11,767 bases of DNA from Alphaproteobacteria bacterium UBA7691. GTDB lineage: Bacteria > Pseudomonadota > Alphaproteobacteria > Ferrovibrionales > Ferrovibrionaceae. The translations under genes and the position numbers were made by a program. Location of the stretch: positions 1-11,767 of the forward strand of contig DLGP01000035.1 in the NCBI GenBank assembly GCA_002482765.1, in the 5' to 3' direction. The notes under the pieces are model-generated. The model was not told the DNA's origin, did no database searches, and worked only from the letters and a program-made list of their open reading frames with translations. Below, piece after piece: positions 6,046 to 11,767 of the stretch. Every line of letters begins with the position of its first letter. Position 1 is the first letter of the stretch.

Positions 6046-7695
6046 CTAATGCGGCGTGAAAAAATCCGGCCGCTGATCCAGCGCCGCCTTGTCCCAGATC
6101 ACCATGATACGGCCGCGCTTGGGCTGGGTGTAGACCGGCTTTGGTCCAACAGCCAAGCGCTCCTCACGATAACGCGCCACCATCAGGCCGGTGGGATTGG
6201 CGGCAAACCAAGCCGGAATATCGCGATATTCGATTTCAGGCAGCGGCTTGGCCAGGCGGCCCAGGAACTGGTATTCGCCATGGTAATCGCCGGCAAAGGC
6301 CACCGGCCGGCCGGCATCCTGGGCAAGCTTGATCTGCAACGCCGCCGGGGCGCCGTCATAGGCCAGCCGGGCCGGCGGAAACACGCCCAGATGCACGGTG
6401 AGAAACAGGCCGGCGCCCACAGTGATCACCGCGCCAAGCTGCCGCCCCAGCCCCGTGCCGCGCGCCAGTATTATCGCCAGCAGGGCAAAGCCAAACAGCG
6501 CCAGCACCACTTCGGCATGCTGCTCCAGCGCCCAATCCGGCAGATCAAGCCGCTCGGCCAGGACCGGGCGGGCTTGCAGGATGAAGGGCAGCGCCAGGGC
6601 AGCCACCGCCAGCAGCAGGATGAAGCCGATTGGCAAGGCGGCATCCAGGCGGCGCGGAATAGCCCGCCCCATCACCAGGCCATGCGCCAGCAGCAGGGCA
6701 AAGGCCGGCGCCAGCGGCAGCAGGTAATGCGGCTGCTTGCCGCTGATAGCGGAAAACACCACAAGGCCGCTAAGGCCGACTATCAGGCAGAACCGCAGGC
6801 CGGCATCGCGCCAGGCGCCATTGCCAAGCCACAGCGCATGCCAAGTCGGGCGCCAGAACAGCCACGGCGCCAGCAGCAGCGGCAGCAAAGGCAGATACCA
6901 CCAGAACGGCTTTTTATGGGCGAAACTGTCCTTCATCCGGCCGGCGGTCTGGCCCCAGAGCAAAGCCTGCTTGAAGGCCGGGCCGCCGGCTTCGGCCGCC
7001 GGCAAGGCCCAGGCCAGGCCGATGGCGGCGCCCAGCACAATGCCGGCCAGCACACCGAGATACCAGCCCAGCCAGCGGATTTGCAGATTACCCACCCAGA
7101 GCGGCGCAAACAAAGCCGGCGGCAGGGCATAAACCAGGATCACCGGCCCCTTGGCCAGGATGCCAAAGCCGATGGCGAGACCAAAGAGCAGCAGGCCGCC
7201 CAGGCGCCGACCATGATGCAGCGCCAGGGTCAGGCCGATCCACGCTGCCAGGGCAAAGAAGGCCATCATCAGGTCAAACATGGTGAGGGTGGCAAACAGC
7301 ATCCACCATGCCCCGGCCAGCAGCAGCAAAGGCGCCAGCGCGCTGCTATCGCGGCCCAGTTCGCCCGGCCACAGCAGCCGCGCCAGCAGGCCGGTCAGCG
7401 CCAAGGCGCCAAGGCCAAAAAGCGGCGCCACCAGCCGCGCCCAGGTTTCCGAAACGCCAAACACCATCCAGCCAAGCCGGATCAGCCAGAACAGCAAGGG
7501 CGGCTTGTGGTGGTAGGGTTCGCCATTCAGCAGCGGCACCAGCCAATGATCGGCCAGGTGCATTTCCCAGGCGACGGTGACATAGCGCGTCTCGTCAATC
7601 GGCATCAGCGGCCGGGCGATCAGCGCGGCCACCAGCAAAAGCAGCCACAAGGCCGCCGTGGCCAGATGCGCCGGCCGGCTACCGAGCAGCGGCAT
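6046..7695 (-). CDS. ArnT-like GT39 family glycosyltransferase (polytopic membrane enzyme)
   Basis: The 549-residue protein is close to the length of E. coli ArnT. It starts with a membrane helix (about 11-30) followed by PIDETRY (32-38), whose D34-E35 pair matches the catalytic Asp-Glu of the first periplasmic loop in GT39/ArnT enzymes. The next stretch, about 41-73, includes NGEPYHHKPPLLFW, the family's conserved KPP segment. About a dozen hydrophobic segments follow to about residue 440, then a soluble periplasmic C-terminal domain (about 445-549). Such enzymes move a sugar from a polyprenyl-phosphate donor to an acceptor outside the membrane, for example lipid A, LPS core or protein. The ATG shares its A with the TGA stop of the LAB_N gene (TGATG) and has GAGGTG 5 bases upstream, so the two are translationally coupled. 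The sugar and acceptor cannot be read from sequence. Confidence 0.9.
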   Translation of the reverse strand: MPLLGSRPAHLATAALWLLLLVAALIARPLMPIDETRYVTVAWEMHLADHWLVPLLNGEPYHHKPPLLFWLIRLGWMVFGVSETWARLVAPLFGLGALALTGLLARLLWPGELGRDSSALAPLLLLAGAWWMLFATLTMFDLMMAFFALAAWIGLTLALHHGRRLGGLLLFGLAIGFGILAKGPVILVYALPPALFAPLWVGNLQIRWLGWYLGVLAGIVLGAAIGLAWALPAAEAGGPAFKQALLWGQTAGRMKDSFAHKKPFWWYLPLLPLLLAPWLFWRPTWHALWLGNGAWRDAGLRFCLIVGLSGLVVFSAISGKQPHYLLPLAPAFALLLAHGLVMGRAIPRRLDAALPIGFILLLAVAALALPFILQARPVLAERLDLPDWALEQHAEVVLALFGFALLAIILARGTGLGRQLGAVITVGAGLFLTVHLGVFPPARLAYDGAPAALQIKLAQDAGRPVAFAGDYHGEYQFLGRLAKPLPEIEYRDIPAWFAANPTGLMVARYREERLAVGPKPVYTQPKRGRIMVIWDKAALDQRPDFFTPH

Positions 7696-8006
7696 CAGGT
7701 CACCTCTGCCGCAAGGCGGCGGCGCTCGCGATAGATCAGATTGAGATTACGCACATAAACAAACAGCCCGGTGACCTGGCCGATGATAAAAACCGGATCG
7801 GCACGGTGCACGGCATAAACCAGCAGCACAATGCCGCCGACCAGGCTGATATACCAGAAAGCCAGCGGAATTTCGCTGCGCCGCACGCGCTCGGAATGAA
7901 TCCATTGCACGATGAAGCGCGAGGCAAACACCGCCTGGCCGCCAAAGCCGATGATTGCCCAGAAACTCAGATTGTCGAGCAGCCGCTCGATAAATTCAGC
8001 CAGCAT
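7695..8006 (-). CDS. LAB_N (lipid A biosynthesis N-terminal) domain protein, 3-helix
   Basis: The 103-residue protein carries little besides the LAB_N domain, which is otherwise found fused to some lipid-A-disaccharide synthases. Three membrane helices are visible at about 14-33 (SFWAIIGFGGQAVFASRFIV), 48-66 (LAFWYISLVGGIVLLVYAV) and 70-90 (DPVFIIGQVTGLFVYVRNLNL), with the conserved GGQ, SEIPLAFW, IIGQ and RNLNLIY patches. Pfam places LAB_N with the MtN3/PQ-loop group that includes three-helix SemiSWEET sugar carriers (from memory). Between a polyprenyl-phosphate sugar synthase and an ArnT-like transferase, it is a candidate to move the lipid-linked sugar across the membrane, in place of ArnE/ArnF; this is inference. 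ATG at 8006 was preferred over TTG at 8021 because GGGAG lies 8 bases upstream of the ATG. Its TGA overlaps the ATG of the next gene. Confidence 0.85.
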   Translation of the reverse strand: MLAEFIERLLDNLSFWAIIGFGGQAVFASRFIVQWIHSERVRRSEIPLAFWYISLVGGIVLLVYAVHRADPVFIIGQVTGLFVYVRNLNLIYRERRRLAAEVT

Positions 8007-8022
8007 GGCGCCAACTCCCAAC

Positions 8023-8823
8023 TCAGTTCAGCGGATCATAGCCGCCGCTATCGCGCCAACGGCGTTGCAGCCAGATCACACCAATCATATCCACGATGCC
8101 GGCCTTGAGCCGGCCCCAGGTGCCGTAATGCGAGGCACCGCCGCCACGCGGGCGGTGATTGACCGGCACCGAGCGTACCCGACCACCATGGCGCAGGGCC
8201 AGAGCCGGCAGGAACCGGTGCATATGGTTAAAAGCTGGCAATTCCAGGAAAAAATCACGCGCCAGCATCTTCAGGCCACAGCCGGTATCCGGCGTGGCAT
8301 CGCCCAGCAGCCGGGCGCGCACGCCATTGGCGATGCGCGAGGAATAGCGCTTCACCCAGGTATCGCGGCGCCGGGTGCGATGGCCGGCCACCAGCAGGCG
8401 GGCACCGCCATCGGGTTCGGCGCGCAGCATGGCCCACAAGGCCGGCAGATCGGCCGGGTCGTTCTGGCCATCGCCATCCAGCGTGGCGATCCAGGGCGCC
8501 CGGGCGGCCCGCACGCCGCTCAGCACCGCCATCGACTGCCCGGCATTGTGGCGATGCCGGATCGGCCGCAATTCCGGCATCGTGGTGGCTGCCAGCTGGC
8601 GCAGGGTCTCGGTGGAGGCATCGGTGGAGCAATCATCCACCGCCACAATCTCGAAGCTGATGCGGCCGCGCAAGGCGGCGCAGATTTCCGCGAGCAACGC
8701 GCCGATATTCTCGGCCTCGTTATGCACGGGGATGACCACGGCAAGATCGGGCACCTGACCAGGCACGGCTTGCATGGCGGAAACCGGATCGGGTTGGCCC
8801 GGCGAAGTGTCGGAGGCACGCAT
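8023..8823 (-). CDS. GT2 polyprenyl-phosphate glycosyltransferase (DPM/ArnC-like)
   Basis: The 266-residue protein has the GT-A fold of dolichol-phosphate-mannose synthase type enzymes: AVVIPVHNEAENIGALL (28-44), VDDCSTD (62-68), TLDGDGQNDP with metal-binding D116-x-D118 (114-123), PDTGCGLK (178-185), HRFLPAL (202-208), and VNHRPRGGGASHYG (221-234). These enzymes transfer a sugar from a nucleotide donor to a polyprenyl phosphate at the cytoplasmic face. The C-terminal membrane helices found in some ArnC-like proteins are absent; only one weak amphipathic or hydrophobic patch is seen at about 240-252. It is the first gene of the five-gene minus-strand operon; its TGA lies 16 bp before the LAB_N start. 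The start at 8823 lacks a good ribosome binding site, and ATG at 8775 is an alternative, still upstream of the conserved core. Confidence 0.9.
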   Translation of the reverse strand: MRASDTSPGQPDPVSAMQAVPGQVPDLAVVIPVHNEAENIGALLAEICAALRGRISFEIVAVDDCSTDASTETLRQLAATTMPELRPIRHRHNAGQSMAVLSGVRAARAPWIATLDGDGQNDPADLPALWAMLRAEPDGGARLLVAGHRTRRRDTWVKRYSSRIANGVRARLLGDATPDTGCGLKMLARDFFLELPAFNHMHRFLPALALRHGGRVRSVPVNHRPRGGGASHYGTWGRLKAGIVDMIGVIWLQRRWRDSGGYDPLN

Positions 8824-8871
8824 CGGCGTGAAATCGAATCCGAATGAGGGAAAGCCGGAAATTGCGCCTCT

Positions 8872-8900
8872 CTAATAGTCTGCTGCAACAGCGCGTACAA
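8872..8900 (-). promoter_or_regulatory. Possible promoter of the glycosyltransferase operon
   Basis: In the 145-bp divergent region between the GT2 and kinase genes, the minus strand has TTGTAC (8895-8900), 17 bp, then TATTAG (8872-8877). The match to the sigma-70 consensus is moderate (3 of 6 and 4 of 6). An 8-bp inverted repeat, CGGAAATT (8856-8863) and AATTTCCG (8903-8910), brackets it. No convincing plus-strand promoter was found; the AT-rich stretch around 8918-8926 is the best candidate there. Confidence 0.25.
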
Positions 8901-8968
8901 GGAATTTCCGTGCCTTAGACTATATGACGGATTGTCGCAGCATTTCCCGGCTGATAGGCTTGGCGGCA

Positions 8969-10951
8969 ATGAAAAACACGCAGGGCGCGAACCTCCGGAT
9001 TGCCGTGCTGCTGCCGCTTCTCGCCATCACCGCCCTGATCCTGTGGGCAGCGGCAGATGTGGCGCGGGAAGCGTCGGCGCTGCGACGCTTGAGCGAAGCC
9101 GAAGCCAGCACCAAGGCCGAAGCCCTGGCGGCCAGAATTCACGAAGCGCGGAATATCGGCCTGCTGACCGATGGTTTGGCCGATCTGGCCCGCAATGCCG
9201 AGGGGCTGCTGCAAAGCGGCGGCGCCATTCTGGCCGACGTGGTGCAGCGCGAGCATAGCCTGTTGCTGGTGGATGCCGAAGGGCGGCCAATCGGTGGCCT
9301 TGGGCAACTGCCGGCGCCGCCTAATCTGGCAGAATTACTGATTGAAATCAGAGAATTGCATAAGAACAGCCATGATTGGATCGGCCCGCCCTATGCGTGC
9401 GACGACGCCAATCCCGGGCGCCTCTGTGCCAGCCTGCTGCATGCTGTGGATTACCACGATCCGGCCCGACCAGCCGATTGGGCGGTGATCGGCTTTGTAT
9501 TGCCGCAGGATATCGGCCGCCTGCCCGGCAGCGGCACCAGCCTGCGCTGGCTGCGCCAGGATGGCCCGGCCTGGCTGGATGCCGCCGAACCCGGCACTGA
9601 ACCCTGGTTCACCCTGCGCCCGGCCCTGCTGGCGGATTTTGGCCTGGCACTGGAGGTGCGCTGCCCCGCAGAGGGCTGGGTGTTGCTGTGGTGGCAGCAT
9701 AATGGGCAGCGTTTCCTGCTGCTGGCGGCGGCGATCCTGGCCTGTTTTGGCCTGGCCGGCCTGCTGGCGGCGCGGCTGTTGCGCAGCCTGCGCGAACATC
9801 GCCGCACCGAAACCGAGTTGGAGGCACGCGAAACCCAGTTGCGCGCGGTATTCGATCTGGTGCCGGATGGGTTCATTGTGCAGGACCTGGGCCGTGTGAT
9901 CTTTGCCAATCCCGGCGCCGTGCGCATGTTGCGGGCGGAGAATCTCGGCGCGCTGATCGGCCGCAATATCTTCGAGATACTCGATCCGGCAGACCGTGAA
10001 TTGGCTTTGGCGCGGAGCCTGCGCATTCAGCAGGAAGGCATCATGCCAGAACCGGTGCGCATGGAGGCGCGGCGGCTGGACGGTTCGCCGCTGACCTTGC
10101 AGGTGCAGGGCCGGCCAATCCTGTTTGATGGCCGCCAGGTGGCGCTGAGTGTGCTTTACGACATCACCGACCAGACCCGGGTGGAAGCGGAAGTGGCGCA
10201 TGCGCGGAATGCGGCCGAAACCGCCAGCCGCGCCAAGAGCGAATTCCTGGCGCATATGAGCCATGAATTGCGCACGCCGCTGAATTCCATCATCGGTTTT
10301 GCCGAATTGCTTGACCGCCAGCATCTCGGGCCGCTGGGCGCGGCAAAATACCAGGAATATGTGCGCGACATCCTGGATAGCGGCCGCCATCTGCTGACTG
10401 TGATCAATGGTGTGCTCGACCTCAGCCGCGCCGAAGCCGGCAAGCTGGTGCCGCATGCCGAGGAGATCGACCTGCTGGCCTTGGCGCGGGTCTGCCTGCG
10501 GTCGCTGGCCGAAATCGCCGAAAGCCGCGCCATCCGGCTGGTGGACAATCTGGATATCGGGCCGGAACCGCCCTTGCTGCATGCCGATGCGCGCATGACC
10601 CGCCAGGTGATTCTAAACCTGCTGTCGAATGCGCTGAAATTCACCCCGCCGGGTGGCGAAATCGCCATCAGCATCGCCCGCAGCGCCGATGACGGGCTGG
10701 AACTGATCGTGCGCGATTCGGGCATCGGCATTGATGAAGCCGATCTTGCCCGCGTCTTTGAGCCCTTCGTGCAGGCCGATGGCTCGCATCAGCGCCGCTT
10801 CGAGGGCAGCGGCCTGGGCCTGCCACTCTCGCGCCGGCTGATGCAGGCGCATGGCGGCACGCTCACGCTTGAAAGCGCTCCCGGCCAGGGTACAGTGGCG
10901 CGGATGGGTTTTCCCGCCGCCCGCGTTATCGACATGCCGGCGCGTATATAA
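8969..10951 (+). CDS. Membrane sensor histidine kinase with PAS domain (PleC/DivJ-like core)
   Basis: From the ATG at 8969 the protein has 660 residues. A longer start at 8924 lacks a ribosome binding site and would put 15 polar residues before the helix. Layout: helix 1 at about 10-32; a helical then mixed periplasmic region (about 33-245) with cysteines C144 and C153; helix 2 at about 248-270; a PAS domain at about 287-403; HisKA with H432 in HMSHELRTPLNSIIGF; and HATPase with N-box NLLSNALKFTPPGG (550-563), D583-SGIG, FEPF, and GSGLGLPLSRR (613-623). The HisKA tail LGPLGAAKYQEYVRDILDSG resembles the PleC/DivJ/PdhS group of alphaproteobacterial kinases. All catalytic residues are present. 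No receiver domain is attached and no response regulator is nearby, so it probably signals to one encoded elsewhere. I do not recognise the periplasmic domain. Confidence 0.9.
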   Translation: MKNTQGANLRIAVLLPLLAITALILWAAADVAREASALRRLSEAEASTKAEALAARIHEARNIGLLTDGLADLARNAEGLLQSGGAILADVVQREHSLLLVDAEGRPIGGLGQLPAPPNLAELLIEIRELHKNSHDWIGPPYACDDANPGRLCASLLHAVDYHDPARPADWAVIGFVLPQDIGRLPGSGTSLRWLRQDGPAWLDAAEPGTEPWFTLRPALLADFGLALEVRCPAEGWVLLWWQHNGQRFLLLAAAILACFGLAGLLAARLLRSLREHRRTETELEARETQLRAVFDLVPDGFIVQDLGRVIFANPGAVRMLRAENLGALIGRNIFEILDPADRELALARSLRIQQEGIMPEPVRMEARRLDGSPLTLQVQGRPILFDGRQVALSVLYDITDQTRVEAEVAHARNAAETASRAKSEFLAHMSHELRTPLNSIIGFAELLDRQHLGPLGAAKYQEYVRDILDSGRHLLTVINGVLDLSRAEAGKLVPHAEEIDLLALARVCLRSLAEIAESRAIRLVDNLDIGPEPPLLHADARMTRQVILNLLSNALKFTPPGGEIAISIARSADDGLELIVRDSGIGIDEADLARVFEPFVQADGSHQRRFEGSGLGLPLSRRLMQAHGGTLTLESAPGQGTVARMGFPAARVIDMPARI

Positions 10952-10974
10952 AGTCTGACGGAGGAGCGTACAGG

Positions 10975-11733
10975 ATGCGACTGGCAAACAAAGTGGCGGT
11001 AGTCACCGGTGGCGGTTCGGGTTTCGGCGAAGGCATCGCCAAGCGTTTTGCCGCTGAGGGCGCCGCCGTGGCAGTAGCCGATCTAAATCTGGCCGCAGCC
11101 GAGCGGGTGGCTGGCGAGATTACGGCGGCCGGCGGCCAGGCCCTGGCGCTGCATACCGATGTCAGCGTGGCAGCCTCGATGCAGGCTATGGTGGCGGCTA
11201 CGGCGGAAAAATTCGGTGGCCTTGACATCATGATCAACAATGCCGGCATGCCGCAGCGCAATGCGCCCTTGCTGAATACCGACGAAGCCACCTTTGACAA
11301 GATTTTTGCCGTGAATGTGAAAAGCATCTATCTGGCGGCGATGTATGCCGTGCCGGAAATGCGCAAGCGCGGCCGAGGCGCCTTTATCAACATCGCCTCC
11401 ACCGCCGGCGTGCGGCCACGCCCCGGCCTAGTGTGGTATAATGGCTCAAAAGGCGCCGTGATCACACTGACCCGGGCCATGGCTGTGGAACTGGCGCCGG
11501 AGCAGATTCGTGTCAACGCGCTCAACCCGGTGGCCGGCCTGACGCCGATGCTGAAGGAATTCATGGGCGGCGAGGAAACCGACGAGATGAAGGCCAAATT
11601 CGTCTCGACAATCCCGATTGGCCGTTTCAGCACGCCGCGCGATATCGCCAATGCCGCGCTCTATCTGGCTTCCGACGAAGCCGATTTCATCACCGGTGTG
11701 TGCATGGAGGTGGATGGCGGCCGATGCATCTGA
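10975..11733 (+). CDS. Short-chain dehydrogenase/reductase (classical SDR, FabG-like)
   Basis: The 252-residue protein is a standard classical SDR. The cofactor loop TGGGSGFG lies at 11-18, D36 at the end of the second strand (VADLN) favours NAD(H) over NADP(H), and NNAG is at 88-91. The catalytic tetrad is N114, S142 (NIASTAG), Y155 and K159 (YNGSK), and the C-terminus has the family DGG motif. Substrate cannot be read from sequence; 3-oxoacyl-ACP reductase or an alcohol or sugar dehydrogenase are the usual labels, and Asp36 argues against the NADPH-dependent fatty-acid FabG role. The ATG has GGAGGAG 8 bases upstream. It begins 23 bp after the kinase stop, suggesting co-transcription, and its TGA overlaps a following ATG. 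Confidence 0.9.
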   Translation: MRLANKVAVVTGGGSGFGEGIAKRFAAEGAAVAVADLNLAAAERVAGEITAAGGQALALHTDVSVAASMQAMVAATAEKFGGLDIMINNAGMPQRNAPLLNTDEATFDKIFAVNVKSIYLAAMYAVPEMRKRGRGAFINIASTAGVRPRPGLVWYNGSKGAVITLTRAMAVELAPEQIRVNALNPVAGLTPMLKEFMGGEETDEMKAKFVSTIPIGRFSTPRDIANAALYLASDEADFITGVCMEVDGGRCI

Positions 11734-11767
11734 TGCGCGCCATTCTGGGCCTGCTGCTGGGCCTGGT
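11733..11767 (+). CDS. Start of an exported or membrane protein (cut by the window edge)
   Basis: Only about 11 codons are visible: M-R-A-I-L-G-L-L-L-G-L, a basic residue followed by a leucine-rich run, as in a signal peptide or membrane anchor. The ATG overlaps the SDR stop as TGATG. An in-frame ATG at 11724 is an alternative, with GGAGG 13 bases upstream. Function cannot be judged. Confidence 0.5.
   Translation, partial: MRAILGLLLGL

Noticed and set aside
5947..7734. A 595-codon open frame on the plus strand, rich in Gln, Arg and Pro
   Set aside because: It lies antisense to the GT39 gene, has low-complexity Q/R/P/H composition typical of the reverse of GC-rich hydrophobic coding sequence, and no motif. 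The minus-strand protein has clear family features.
8924..8968. Longer N-terminus for the histidine kinase starting at 8924
   Set aside because: No ribosome binding site, and the start would fall within the AT-rich stretch likely to be promoter; the ATG at 8969 puts the membrane helix near the N-terminus as usual.
9335..10582. A 415-codon minus-strand open frame opposite the histidine kinase
   Set aside because: Shadow of the kinase reading frame; Q/R/A-rich with no motif and no ribosome binding site evidence.
1..11767. Prophage, insertion sequence, CRISPR array or defence island
   Set aside because: No transposase, integrase, phage structural gene, direct-repeat array or defence-type domain was seen, and codon use looks even across the window.

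Overview
This 11.8 kb window comes from a GC-rich chromosome and reads as alphaproteobacterial, probably near Rhodospirillales. The clues are the PleC/DivJ-like histidine kinase core, the LAB_N small membrane protein, and a hairpin repeat of the kind scattered through alphaproteobacterial genomes. The assignment rests on protein style, not on a marker gene. Almost the whole window is coding. No tRNA, rRNA, CRISPR array, transposase or phage gene was seen.

Left part (1-2373): the N-terminal part of a rhodanese-domain protein runs off the left edge on the minus strand. Upstream of it, on the same strand, is an unrecognised two-helix membrane protein. A lytic-transglycosylase-like protein without a signal peptide is transcribed divergently from that membrane protein.

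Middle left (2380-4404): a minus-strand pair encodes a TetR regulator and a Rieske non-heme iron oxygenase, whose stop and start codons overlap as TAATG. An AT-rich perfect palindrome just upstream of the regulator is a strong candidate operator. It is followed by a paired REP-like element: two copies of a 30-bp hairpin sequence in inverted orientation. The copy nearer the next gene is followed by a T-run on the minus strand and could terminate the neighbouring operon.

Centre (4405-8823): five tightly packed minus-strand genes form a probable operon. In transcription order they are a GT2 polyprenyl-phosphate glycosyltransferase, a 3-helix LAB_N protein, an ArnT-like GT39 transferase, a haloacetate-dehalogenase-type alpha/beta hydrolase and a DUF502 membrane protein. 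The first three look like a complete lipid-linked sugar pathway: load a sugar on a polyprenyl phosphate, possibly flip it, then transfer it to a periplasmic acceptor such as lipid A or LPS core. The LAB_N protein as flippase is the most interesting hypothesis here.

Right part (8969-11767): plus-strand genes divergent from the glycosylation operon encode a membrane sensor histidine kinase (novel-looking periplasmic domain, PAS, HisKA, HATPase), a classical NAD-type SDR oxidoreductase 23 bp downstream, and the first codons of an exported or membrane protein that overlaps the SDR stop as TGATG. No response regulator is present, so the kinase partner lies elsewhere.
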